Source: an uncultured Granulosicoccaceae bacterium (lineage in GTDB: Bacteria; Pseudomonadota; Gammaproteobacteria; Granulosicoccales; Granulosicoccaceae). Taken from it: a DNA stretch of 57,529 nucleotides. Below the pieces are notes generated by a model that was not told the origin of the DNA, ran no database searches, and saw nothing but the letters and a program-made list of their open reading frames with translations. This document shows positions 25,436-33,790 of the stretch, in pieces. Numbering within the stretch: the stretch's first letter is position 1; each line of letters opens with the position of its first letter. The stretch spans positions 1-57,529 of the forward strand of contig CALGNZ010000119.1 in assembly GCA_937957915.1 (NCBI GenBank). Reading direction: 5' to 3'. The translations under genes were made by a program, and so were the position numbers.

Positions 25436-27007
25436 ATGAAGCTTGTTACACAGTTGCGGTTAGCATTGCTGTTGATGTTATTGCTCGGGTTGTGCGGCGC
25501 CGCATTGCAGTTGTGGAATGCACACCAGTCGCGTATCCATATAAAAAGAATTAATCTGTCGCATACGATTTATGAAGGTTATCTTGTGCTTGAGAGTCAT
25601 ACGTACCAGTTGTTCAAGCAATACGGTGATGCCATCATTATTGGTGATGCCAACCAGCGCGCCAGCAAAAATGCGCTGATTGAACAGATCGATGGTGATG
25701 TGAAATCAATCCGATCGCTCATCTCTTCAAAAGTTGAGCTTGTCGGGGCAGAGGCTGATAGTGAGCTCGCAACCTTAACGACGATCGAGGAAACGGTAAG
25801 CAACCTGATTACCAGACTGGATCAATTTTCGCCGACCGGCAGTGGCGAACTATCCTCAGACTGGGAAAGACTGTCTAGTCTGCTGAACGACGAAATTGAC
25901 GGTAATTTTCGCGAGCTAATACGCTCTGCGCTCGCTGAAGAATTAACCGATGTTGAAAAGACTGGTGATACGGTTGATCGCGCGATAGTGGTGCAGCAGT
26001 GGGTGACCTTGCTTTTTGCATTGACTGCAATCGTCGCAGCCGGACTGGTGCTGGCCATGCTGAATCGTCGAATAACCACGCCAATCAATACACTGGTGAC
26101 CGGGGTTCGCCGTTTTGGTGAAGGTCATGATAGTTATCGGATCAGCTTGCCTGGTGGTGATGAACTGGCAGAGATCGCGAGCAGCTTTAATGTAATGGCG
26201 TCTAAAGTAGAGGTTAAAAACCAAACGCTCGCATCGGAAAAACAACGATTGCAGATAGCGGTTGAAGAGAGAACACAGCAGTTGAGTGTAATGGTTGGAG
26301 ATCTGAAACGTATTGATACCAGTCGTAAAAATATGATTGCTGATGTCAGCCACGAACTAAGAACGCCTTTGACAATCATTAAGGGCGAGGCGGATATTGC
26401 ATTGAGAGGTGGTGTTAAGGAGGTTTCCGTCTACTGCGACGCGCTTGAGCGCACACGAGAAGCGGCAAACCATACGGCGCGCCTGGTCGATGATTTGTTG
26501 TTTGTGGCGCGTACCGAAGCTGGTGAAGTCAGGCTAAAGCTGGCGGACATCGATTTGTGCGTTGTGGCCCGCGAGGCGCATGCGATGTTTGGCTCTGCGG
26601 CCGAGCTCTGTATCGATACCCCGATGGCACTAACCAGGGGAGATGCAGGTCGAATACGGCAGGCGCTGATTGTGTTGCTTGACAATGCTCGCCATCACGG
26701 CGGCGGTGATATTCAGCTACAGCTTGGAAACACTGCGGGTGGTTTCTATTTTTCGGTTGAGGATACCGGCCCGGGTATGACCGACGAAGAAAAATCACAG
26801 GCGTTCGAACGATTCTACCGCGGCAGCAATGCTGCAGAACGCTACGGGGATGGCGCCGGGCTCGGCTTACCTGTTGCTCAGTCTATAGCAAGGGCCCACG
26901 GCGGTACGATCACCCTCAGAGACAGGCTGGGTGGCGGGCTGATAGCGGCGCTCTGGCTGCCGGGTAAGTTGGGAGTGGAGCAGAGTGATCAGGAGAAATC
27001 GCGGTGA
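25436..27007 (+). CDS. Membrane sensor histidine kinase (HAMP-HisKA-HATPase)
   Basis: The 523-residue kinase has a TM helix near the N-terminus (about 8-27), a periplasmic helical sensor of about 155 residues, a second TM (about 186-208) and a HAMP domain. The HisKA H-box ADVSHELRTPL carries the phospho-accepting His306. The ATPase has an N-box LLDNARHHGG, DTGPGM and GDGAGLGL. It resembles the OmpR-type sensors. Its stop overlaps the GTG start of the response regulator by 4 nt (27004-27007), so the pair is translationally coupled. The signal is unknown. Confidence 0.92.
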   Translation: MKLVTQLRLALLLMLLLGLCGAALQLWNAHQSRIHIKRINLSHTIYEGYLVLESHTYQLFKQYGDAIIIGDANQRASKNALIEQIDGDVKSIRSLISSKVELVGAEADSELATLTTIEETVSNLITRLDQFSPTGSGELSSDWERLSSLLNDEIDGNFRELIRSALAEELTDVEKTGDTVDRAIVVQQWVTLLFALTAIVAAGLVLAMLNRRITTPINTLVTGVRRFGEGHDSYRISLPGGDELAEIASSFNVMASKVEVKNQTLASEKQRLQIAVEERTQQLSVMVGDLKRIDTSRKNMIADVSHELRTPLTIIKGEADIALRGGVKEVSVYCDALERTREAANHTARLVDDLLFVARTEAGEVRLKLADIDLCVVAREAHAMFGSAAELCIDTPMALTRGDAGRIRQALIVLLDNARHHGGGDIQLQLGNTAGGFYFSVEDTGPGMTDEEKSQAFERFYRGSNAAERYGDGAGLGLPVAQSIARAHGGTITLRDRLGGGLIAALWLPGKLGVEQSDQEKSR

Positions 27008-27678
27008 ATATTCTCGTTGTCGAAGACGAACATCGGGTTGCTGACTTCATAACACGTGGACTTCGTGCAGAGGGCTGGGTGGCAGAGCATGCCGAGAGCG
27101 GTGAGGTAGCGCTCGATATTCTTTCGCGGCACGAGTTTGATATTGTCTTGCTCGATCTTATGTTGCCGGGTATCTCCGGACAGGATGTCTGTCGAAAGAT
27201 GCGAGCGCGCGGAAACCATACACCCGTGCTGATGCTCAGCGCTCTCGATGAAGTCAGCGAGAGAGTGGCGGGCCTCAGGCTTGGTGCGGATGACTATCTC
27301 TGCAAGCCTTTTGATTTTGACGAATTGATAGCGAGAATCGAAGCCTTGCTACGTCGTGAAAATGATTTTAAGTCGTCACGTGATGGGGAGCTTTTAGAGT
27401 ATGAAGCGCTCAGCCTGAATACCCGATCGCTTGTGGTTACCGTCGATAACGTCGAAATTGAGCTAACGGCCAAGGAGCGCGATCTACTATTGTTGCTCAT
27501 GGCCAATCAGGGAAAAGTGTTTGCTCGCGAGAGAATTCTCAATACCGTTTGGGGGTCGCAGGAAGATCCGTTGACCAATGTAATTGATGTTTATATTGGT
27601 CGCTTGCGAAAAAAGCTCGGAGACAGCGGCAGGCACATTCGAACCATCAGGGGGCTGGGTTATCGATTTGGTGAGTAA
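27004..27678 (+). CDS. OmpR/PhoB-family response regulator
   Basis: The 224-residue protein has a receiver domain with the phospho-acceptor Asp51 (VLLDLMLPG), the acidic pocket at residues 7-8 (VEDEHRV) and Lys near 102 (CKPFDF). A C-terminal winged helix of OmpR type follows (LTAKERDLLLLLM, VIDVYIGRLRKKLGD, IRTIRGLGYRFGE). It starts at GTG 27004, within the kinase stop. It is the partner of that kinase. No target promoter is apparent in the window; the MFS gene downstream lies 212 nt away and could be a target. Confidence 0.93.
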   Translation: MNILVVEDEHRVADFITRGLRAEGWVAEHAESGEVALDILSRHEFDIVLLDLMLPGISGQDVCRKMRARGNHTPVLMLSALDEVSERVAGLRLGADDYLCKPFDFDELIARIEALLRRENDFKSSRDGELLEYEALSLNTRSLVVTVDNVEIELTAKERDLLLLLMANQGKVFARERILNTVWGSQEDPLTNVIDVYIGRLRKKLGDSGRHIRTIRGLGYRFGE

Positions 27679-27890
27679 GCTGAGCAATGCCGTGCAATCA
27701 GCTGCTGTTACACTGGCGCCTGTGAAAGCGTGTCTGTTCCGGCAGGGGGTATCACTCTGGTGCCCTGTCTCGGGTTGATCTGCTTCTGTATCAGCCAGAA
27801 GCGGGTTTCTTTGCCTGCCGGCTAAGCAAATTTTTTCAGGGCTGCTGTTTCCGTGTGGCAGGTTCTGATGCAAAATTCGGGTTACAGAGC

Positions 27891-29204
27891 ATGAGCGAAA
27901 AACTTGAAAATAACGTTCGGCTCTACCCGTACTTTCGGTTAGCCGGTGATGCTCTGGCCTGGCTGCCAATATTTTTTCTGTTTTTTAGCCAGTATCTGAC
28001 CTTGTCGGAGGTGGTGGCACTTGAAGCTGTGTACTACATCGCAGTGGTGTTTGCCGAGGTTCCGTCGGGGTATTTTTCAGATCGGTTTGGGCGCCGCAAA
28101 ACACTGCTGTTGTCGTCCGCGACCCTCATTGCCTGCTATGTGGTATTTCTCAGTGGTCAGTCTTTTCTGGTTTTAGCCATCGGCCAGGTACTATTGGCGA
28201 TGTCGCTAGCTTTTCGCTCTGGCACGGACACATCGTTGCTCTATGAATCACTCAAGGCGCTCGGGCGCGCTGATGAATATGGTGATCGAGAAGCTAAAGC
28301 CGGGCAATTAGGTTTTTTGGCAACCGCAATTGCGGCGCTTGCGGGCGGTGTTAGTGGTGGCTTTGATTTGTCTTATCCCTACTGGATTTCGCTTGCGAGT
28401 GCCTGCGCCACCTTGTATGTAGCGTCTCGATTCACCGAGCCAGGCCTGACACCAGCAGTTGCAATTCAGGCTGCTGCAGCCCAAAGCAATGGTACTGGTG
28501 TAAGCGCGGGTGTAAACGCGGGCGTCAGCACGGGTTCCAGGAAGTTGCCCGGTATAACCCAGGGGTTCATTGAGCAACTGGCGGACTGTTTGCGCTATTT
28601 GCGAGTGCCGCTTCTGGCCGGGCTGTTTATCTACTATGTGTACCTTTATATGATTGTGCATATCCCCTATGAGTTTTACCAACCCTACCTTGCCTTGCTC
28701 GGTGCAGATAATCGTTTGTCCGGTTACAGTGCATCGCTGCTCGCAGGTGTGCTGTTTGCGCTGACCGCAATGGTTGGATCGTTTGCATCGAAATACAGCA
28801 TGAGTTTGTTGCGTCGGTTCGGGCTAACGGGTTTGCTGGGCGCCGCGGCCTTACTTGAGTTGCTGGTTATTGCCGGTCTGGCGATTTGGTTGCACCCGGT
28901 GCTGGCGTTGCTGGTGATTCTGCGCAGTGGCCCGATGGCGGTTGTCGCCGCTCCGATTAACTCGACTATTGCGCCCTTGATTAAAGACTCCCATCGGGCG
29001 ACTTTTTTGTCGATTCGGAGTCTGGCTGGCAGGCTTGCCTTCTCCGGAATGCTCGCAGGCTTCGCTTCTATCATCCCGGCCGGTGCTGCCATCGAGTGGG
29101 AGGCATTATCGATGGTGCTGCGGGTAGCGCTGGTCGTGGGTGTTGCCGGAATTGTTTTGCTGTGGTTGATGACAAAACGGGTATCTTCTCATTCGACTAC
29201 CTGA
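27891..29204 (+). CDS. MFS transporter
   Basis: The 437-residue protein has about twelve hydrophobic helices and the MFS motif A variant DRFGRRKTL after helix 2. The halves are joined by a low-complexity Ala/Gly/Ser segment (about 195-215, SNGTGVSAGVNAGVSTG). The substrate is not readable; it may be an exporter. ATG 27891 is preferred over GTG 27855 because the family N-terminus begins EKLENNVRLYPYFRL. It lies 212 nt after the two-component pair, so it could be their target, but no operator is identified. Confidence 0.82.
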   Translation: MSEKLENNVRLYPYFRLAGDALAWLPIFFLFFSQYLTLSEVVALEAVYYIAVVFAEVPSGYFSDRFGRRKTLLLSSATLIACYVVFLSGQSFLVLAIGQVLLAMSLAFRSGTDTSLLYESLKALGRADEYGDREAKAGQLGFLATAIAALAGGVSGGFDLSYPYWISLASACATLYVASRFTEPGLTPAVAIQAAAAQSNGTGVSAGVNAGVSTGSRKLPGITQGFIEQLADCLRYLRVPLLAGLFIYYVYLYMIVHIPYEFYQPYLALLGADNRLSGYSASLLAGVLFALTAMVGSFASKYSMSLLRRFGLTGLLGAAALLELLVIAGLAIWLHPVLALLVILRSGPMAVVAAPINSTIAPLIKDSHRATFLSIRSLAGRLAFSGMLAGFASIIPAGAAIEWEALSMVLRVALVVGVAGIVLLWLMTKRVSSHSTT

Positions 29205-29465
29205 CAACGCAGTCGCTTGCCGGTATAAACCCTTCTCCGTTTACGCACACCTGCCACACTATGGCGCGGCTGTATTCCGTGAAGTGATTCAGCCGTCAAT
29301 CTGCGCAATTAAGCGTGAAAAAATCCACAAGCTTTCTGCGCGACGCCCTGTGTTACCAAGGTTTGTTACACTGGGCACTTTACATGCAGTTGTCACTATA
29401 CTTCCGAGTTAAGCTCACACTGAGTACTGGATACACTTCCAGACCGTTAAATAATCGAGATTGAA

Positions 29466-30044
29466 ATGACAGAAAAAAGTGCCGATGAGGCAAAAAAAGC
29501 CGACTCCGCCATTTCGAGTAAACTTTTTGACGCTCGTAAAGTCATCATTTGCGAAGAAATCAATCAGACCATGGCCAAGCGTGTCATGAGTCAGTTACTT
29601 GCACTGGCGGAGGCATCATCTGACCCGATTCAGTTGTTCGTCAACAGCCAGGGCGGTCACGTTGAGGCAGGCGACAGTATTCACGATATTATCGGGTTCA
29701 TCGCGCCGAGGGTGCAGGTAATCGGAACTGGCTATGTTGCCAGTGCTGGTACTCACATCTTCCTGGCTGCTGAAAAAGAAGATCGCTTTTGTTTGCCAAA
29801 CACGCGTTTTCTGATCCACCAGCCGTCGGGTGGCGCAGGTGGCAGTGCCTCTGACATTGCTATTCAGGCAGAGCAAATCATTAAGATGCGCGAGCGCCTG
29901 GCACAGGTGATCTCGAATCGCACGGGTACCAGTATCGAACGCGTGCGCACTGATATAGAGCGTGACAAGTGGATGGATACTGAAGAGGCGATGGAATACG
30001 GTATCGTGAGCCGTGTGGTTTTTGCGAGCACCGATTTAGTATAA
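29466..30044 (+). CDS. ClpP-family serine peptidase, stand-alone
   Basis: The 192-residue protein is a ClpP homologue. The catalytic triad is visible as Ser93 (GYVASAGT), His118 (FLIHQPSGG) and Asp163 (RTDIERD), with spacings of 25 and 45, close to those of E. coli ClpP. An N-terminal acidic/Lys-rich stretch (about 20 residues) replaces the axial-loop propeptide. No ClpX or ClpA gene is adjacent, unlike the usual tig-clpP-clpX order, so this is probably a second ClpP or a ClpP-like paralogue. It would need an AAA+ partner encoded elsewhere. A small hairpin follows its stop. Confidence 0.85.
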   Translation: MTEKSADEAKKADSAISSKLFDARKVIICEEINQTMAKRVMSQLLALAEASSDPIQLFVNSQGGHVEAGDSIHDIIGFIAPRVQVIGTGYVASAGTHIFLAAEKEDRFCLPNTRFLIHQPSGGAGGSASDIAIQAEQIIKMRERLAQVISNRTGTSIERVRTDIERDKWMDTEEAMEYGIVSRVVFASTDLV

Positions 30045-30049
30045 GTATC

Positions 30050-30067
30050 CAAAGCGATTACGCTTTG
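30050..30067 (+). terminator. Small hairpin after the ClpP-like gene
   Basis: CAAAGCG and CGCTTTG pair over 7 bp with an ATTA loop, 5 nt after the ClpP stop. It is followed by TAGTTTAC, only a weak U-tract, so termination here is uncertain. Confidence 0.4.
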
Positions 30068-30097
30068 TAGTTTACGCCTGCGAAGTTAAGGGCAATT

Positions 30098-30124
30098 AGC
30101 AAACCTGCGCGATGCAGGTTTGCT
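30098..30124. terminator. Strong hairpin between convergent clpP-like and livF genes
   Basis: AGCAAACCTGC (30098-30108) and GCAGGTTTGCT (30114-30124) form a perfect 11-bp stem with a GCGAT loop. It lies midway between the convergent ends of clpP (30044) and livF (30225). Neither side has a T-run of four or more, so it may be a transcript-end stabiliser or a bidirectional terminator rather than a textbook one. Confidence 0.5.
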
Positions 30125-30224
30125 GCTTCCCGACTTTGGTTATTCGCAGCGGCACAAATTTGAAGTGCACGTTTAAACACACCGGCTTTGCGCACGGCAC
30201 GTAATTGTGCACCTCGGTTTAATT

Positions 30225-30929
30225 TCAGATACTCAGGTATTTTTCCTGCACCCAACCTTCCCGGGTGAAGGTGCCGGTATCTCCGCTCCAGACTGTCACG
30301 CCTTTTTCTATCACCGTCATGGTGTCGGCCAGTGTGATCAGGTCGTTCAGGTTCTTGTCGACAATTAAAATCGACATACCCTCTTCTTTGAGTTCCTGCA
30401 GTGCGTTCCAGATGTCCTGCCGCACCAGTGGCGCCAGACCTTCGGTTGCATCATCCAGAATCAACAGATTTGGATTCGTCATTAGCGCCCGTCCGATGGC
30501 AAGCATCTGTTGCTCACCGCCAGACAAGAGGTTCCCCATTGAGCTGATGCGGCTGGCCAGCGATGGAAACATGGTGAGCACGCGCTCCATGGTCCAGGGG
30601 TTGGTTTTGCCTAAGCGATTTGAAGCAGTGGCTACCAGGTTTTCGCGTACCGTCAGATTGGGGAAAATCTGTCGGCCCTCGGGTACCAGACCCAGGCCGA
30701 GCTTGGCAATGCTGAATGATGCGAGTTTGCTGATCTCTGCGCCCTGATACTGAATGCTGCCAGTGGAGGCAGTCCGGATGCCCATGATAGAGTGAATAGT
30801 GGTGGTTTTACCCATGCCATTGCGTCCGAGCAAAGCAGCTACCTGGCCCGCTTCGATGGTCAGGTTTACATTGAACAATGCCTGGCTTTGACCGTAGTAG
30901 GTGCAGAGGCTACTCACCTGAAGAATCAC
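30225..30929 (-). CDS. livF: Branched-chain-type amino acid ABC transporter ATPase
   Basis: The 234-residue ATPase is a LivF-class subunit. The Walker A motif is GRNGMGKTT (about 35-43) and the signature is LLSGGEQQML (134-143). Walker B reads LLILDDATEGLAP: the catalytic Glu after Walker B is replaced by Asp160 (DD instead of DE), a conservative change that usually slows ATP hydrolysis. The other subunit LivG keeps DEP. The start ATG overlaps the livG stop by 4 nt. It is the last gene of the liv operon and is followed by a strong hairpin. Confidence 0.92.
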   Translation of the reverse strand: MILQVSSLCTYYGQSQALFNVNLTIEAGQVAALLGRNGMGKTTTIHSIMGIRTASTGSIQYQGAEISKLASFSIAKLGLGLVPEGRQIFPNLTVRENLVATASNRLGKTNPWTMERVLTMFPSLASRISSMGNLLSGGEQQMLAIGRALMTNPNLLILDDATEGLAPLVRQDIWNALQELKEEGMSILIVDKNLNDLITLADTMTVIEKGVTVWSGDTGTFTREGWVQEKYLSI

Positions 30930-31675
30930 GCGACTTCTCCCAGATAGGCACGTTGCACCTCACTGTTTGAACGAATGTCTTGCGGGCTGCCGGTGGCAAT
31001 CACTTTTCCGTATACAAGCACGGAGATGCGATCGGCCAGGGCGAACACTGCGTCCATGTCGTGTTCGACCAGAAGCACCGTTTTTTCGCCACGCAGGGAT
31101 TTCAGAATACTGATCATGGCGCCGGATTCTTCCTGGCCCATGCCAGCCATGGGTTCATCAAGCAGCAACAGCGAAGGCTCAGTGGCAAGCGCCATGGCAA
31201 TTTCGAGTTGCCGTCGTTCTCCGTGTGACACCTCAGACGCAAGCCAGTCTGCACGATCATCGAGATTAACCATGCCAAGCCACTCGTGTGCAGATCGGCG
31301 CAGTGTCGGGTCACGGCGAGCATTGGCCCAGAAGCGAAAGGCATGTCCCTGATTCGCCTGAACCGCAAGCGCTATATTGTCGAGCAGTGAAAAGTCCGGA
31401 AACACCGACGTTATCTGAAAGGATCTGGCCAGGCCCGCTTCGCAGTACTGATGCGCGGGCAAGTCTGTGATGTCTTTACCCTGAAACACAATGCTGCCCT
31501 GATCGGGTTTCAACAGCCCGGACAGCTGCGAAATCAGCGTGGTTTTGCCTGCCCCGTTGGGGCCAATCAACGCATGGGTTTCGCCTTTTAATACAGCCAG
31601 ATTGACATGGTCAGTAGCGGTAACGCCACCGAAGCGTTTGCAAAGATCGTTTACGCTGAGAATAACTTCAGACAT
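30926..31675 (-). CDS. livG: Branched-chain-type amino acid ABC transporter ATPase
   Basis: The 249-residue protein is the LivG ATPase: Walker A GPNGAGKTT, signature VSHGERRQLE (an SHG variant of LSGGQ typical of LivG) and Walker B LLLLDEPMAGMG with the catalytic Glu. It starts at the ATG complementary to 31673-31675 and overlaps the end of livM by 8 nt. Together with LivF it powers import through the LivHM pore. Confidence 0.93.
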   Translation of the reverse strand: MSEVILSVNDLCKRFGGVTATDHVNLAVLKGETHALIGPNGAGKTTLISQLSGLLKPDQGSIVFQGKDITDLPAHQYCEAGLARSFQITSVFPDFSLLDNIALAVQANQGHAFRFWANARRDPTLRRSAHEWLGMVNLDDRADWLASEVSHGERRQLEIAMALATEPSLLLLDEPMAGMGQEESGAMISILKSLRGEKTVLLVEHDMDAVFALADRISVLVYGKVIATGSPQDIRSNSEVQRAYLGEVA

Positions 31676-32711
31676 CGTCGTCAGCCCTGGTTGGAGCTTT
31701 GGTGGCAGTGCCGGAGGCCGCAGTGCTGGTATCAGACGCCAGCGCCGATGATCTGTCTTTTCGAAACCACGGCGGATTGCTTAAAGCGCCGGCAAGACCA
31801 CCGCGCAGAAACAATACAGAGGCGATTAACAACAGGCCAAATGGCAAGTGCCAGTAAACGGTGATTTCTGACAGTAAGTGCTCGAGCAGAATAAAAACAA
31901 GCGCTCCAATCACCGGGCCACAAAGGTAAGTTGCACCGCCCAGAATAACCATGAACATGATTTCACCAGATCGAGTCCAGTCCATCATTTCCGGTGATAT
32001 AAAGGTGGTGAAGTTTCCTAGTAAAAACCCTGCGTAACCACAGATTACGCCGGAAATCACATAAGCGGTCAGGCGGTAGCGATAGCAATCGACGCCGATG
32101 GCACGCATGCGTTCCTCGTTGGAGCGCGCGCCCTGTAATGTGAGTCCAAAACGTGAATTGCTGATGCGATAGACCAGATAAAGCACCAGTACCAGGGAGC
32201 CATAGCACAGTCCGTATAATGCCAATGGATTATCCAGATTAATACCGGGAAACTCGGAGCGCACATCAATGGTTAAGCCGTCATCTCCACCGTAGGTTTC
32301 AAGAGAGACGATGGCGTAAAAGATCATCTGGCCAAACGCCATGGTAATCATAATGAAGTTAACGCCACGGGTACGCAATGAAATGGCGCCGGTAACCAGC
32401 GCGTATACAGCACTGACCGCGATGGCGATGCCAAGATGCACGAATCCGTTATAACTGGCGATACTGTCAAAGCCGCCATAAGTGGCGTGGTAGACCGGTA
32501 TACCTACTGCATAAGCGCCGAGCCCAAGGTAGGCCGCATGACCGAATGACACCAATCCGCCATAACCCAGTATCAGGTTGAGCGCGACTGCGGCAATGGC
32601 AAGAACCACGAGGCGCGTGAACAGATCCATCCAGAACGCGTGGCCTGTGATAAATGCCACTGGCGGTACGATGGCAAGAATCAATAAAAGTACGATTGAA
32701 AACCAGCGCAT
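31668..32711 (-). CDS. livM: Branched-chain-type amino acid ABC transporter permease
   Basis: This is a LivM-type permease of about 347 residues with eight or more membrane helices. Family blocks are LILGYGGLVSFGHAAYLGLGAY, GARSNEERMRAIGVDCYRYR (EAA-like cytoplasmic loop) and FMVILGGATYLCGPVIGA. A Lys/Asp/Ser-rich tail of about 30 residues after the last helix is longer than in E. coli LivM. I start at ATG 32711 (MRWFSIVLLL). The in-frame TTG at 32747 would add 12 polar residues. It lies 66 nt after livH. Confidence 0.9.
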   Translation of the reverse strand: MRWFSIVLLLILAIVPPVAFITGHAFWMDLFTRLVVLAIAAVALNLILGYGGLVSFGHAAYLGLGAYAVGIPVYHATYGGFDSIASYNGFVHLGIAIAVSAVYALVTGAISLRTRGVNFIMITMAFGQMIFYAIVSLETYGGDDGLTIDVRSEFPGINLDNPLALYGLCYGSLVLVLYLVYRISNSRFGLTLQGARSNEERMRAIGVDCYRYRLTAYVISGVICGYAGFLLGNFTTFISPEMMDWTRSGEIMFMVILGGATYLCGPVIGALVFILLEHLLSEITVYWHLPFGLLLIASVLFLRGGLAGALSNPPWFRKDRSSALASDTSTAASGTATKAPTRADDDV

Positions 32712-32776
32712 GGATGTTGACTGGCCAGGTCTGTTTGAAGAATGCAAGGGAAACGATCGCCTTTTCTATAGGTTAT

Positions 32777-33697
32777 CTAGCGGCTGCTGGGCGGGAATAA
32801 TCCCTGCGGGCGCACGGCGAGAACAATAGCCATCAATATATAAATTAGCATTGCGGATACAGCGGGGGCGGCAGTCTCGGCAGCCTCGCTCGACATCAAT
32901 ACTTTAAAAAAGTCATCCAGAAAGGAGCGGCCGATGGTATCGATCATTCCGATCAGCAGTGCGGCTAGAAAGGCACCTTTCATCGAGCCGATACCACCGA
33001 TAATTATCACCACAAAGGTAGTAATAATAATGTCGTTACCCATACCGATGGATGCTTCGGTGATCGGTGCTATCAACATGCCGGCGACGCCTGCCAATGT
33101 GGCACCTAAGGCAAATACAGCCGAAAACAAGGCTTTTATATCGATACCTAACGCCGATACCATGGTGCGGTTTGATGCGCCGGCTCTGATTAGCATGCCA
33201 ACTCGAGTGTGGTTAACCAACAGATAAAGTCCGAGTGCGACAATACAGCCGGTGCCAATGATCAGCAGTCTAAACGTTGGAAACACGACGCCCTCGAACA
33301 ACTCAATCTGTCCATTCAGTACAGCGGGAAGAGGCACGGCGATACCTTCTGGTCCCCAGTAGAGGTGTGTCAGTGTATCGATACACAGGATCAGGCCAAA
33401 TGTTGCCAGCACATGCTCGAGATGATCACGTCGGTATAAATGCTGAATCACGAGTTTCTCGACTACAAAACCCGCGATGGCTGTCAATGGCAAGGCCAGC
33501 AGTGCCCCCAGCCAGAAAGACCCGGTGGCAAGGGTGAGTGAGGCGCAGAAAAATGCCCCAAGCATATAAAAGGATCCGTGGGCCAGATTGACGAAATCCA
33601 TAATGCCGAATGTCAATGTCAGCCCGGCCGATAGCAGGAACAGCAATATGCCGAGCTGCAGGCCGTTCAGCAGCTGTATAAAAAGGATTGAGTCCAA
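32777..33697 (-). CDS. livH: Branched-chain-type amino acid ABC transporter permease
   Basis: The 306-residue LivH-type permease shows NGLQLGILLFLLSAGLTLTF, the motif MDFVNLAHGSFYM and a C-terminal GGIGSMKGAFLAALLIG, as is standard. The start is a TTG (33695-33697) with a GAGAG motif upstream; no ATG fits. It follows livK after about 93 nt, in which a hairpin lies. It forms the pore with LivM. Confidence 0.9.
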   Translation of the reverse strand: MDSILFIQLLNGLQLGILLFLLSAGLTLTFGIMDFVNLAHGSFYMLGAFFCASLTLATGSFWLGALLALPLTAIAGFVVEKLVIQHLYRRDHLEHVLATFGLILCIDTLTHLYWGPEGIAVPLPAVLNGQIELFEGVVFPTFRLLIIGTGCIVALGLYLLVNHTRVGMLIRAGASNRTMVSALGIDIKALFSAVFALGATLAGVAGMLIAPITEASIGMGNDIIITTFVVIIIGGIGSMKGAFLAALLIGMIDTIGRSFLDDFFKVLMSSEAAETAAPAVSAMLIYILMAIVLAVRPQGLFPPSSR

Positions 33698-33732
33698 GGA
33701 ATCTCTCAGTCCTGGTGAATGTAGTAAGAGGA

Positions 33733-33752
33733 GAGGGCGCGATTGCGCCCTC
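33733..33752 (-). promoter_or_regulatory. livK-livH intercistronic hairpin
   Basis: GAGGGCGC (33733-33740) and GCGCCCTC (33745-33752) form a perfect 8-bp stem around a GATT loop. It lies 39 nt downstream of the livK stop and upstream of livH. The minus-strand trailing sequence is TCCTCTTACT, not a strong U-run. It probably protects livK mRNA or acts as an attenuator, which would make binding protein more abundant than the pore. Confidence 0.6.
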
Positions 33753-33790
33753 GATAGTGGTTGGTAAAAATAGCTTAGCCAGCCGTAAAA

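Noticed and set aside
30058..30255. 65-residue minus-strand frame between livF and the ClpP-like gene
   Set aside because: It overlaps the end of livF out of frame and contains the strong hairpin, which fits a non-coding 3' region.
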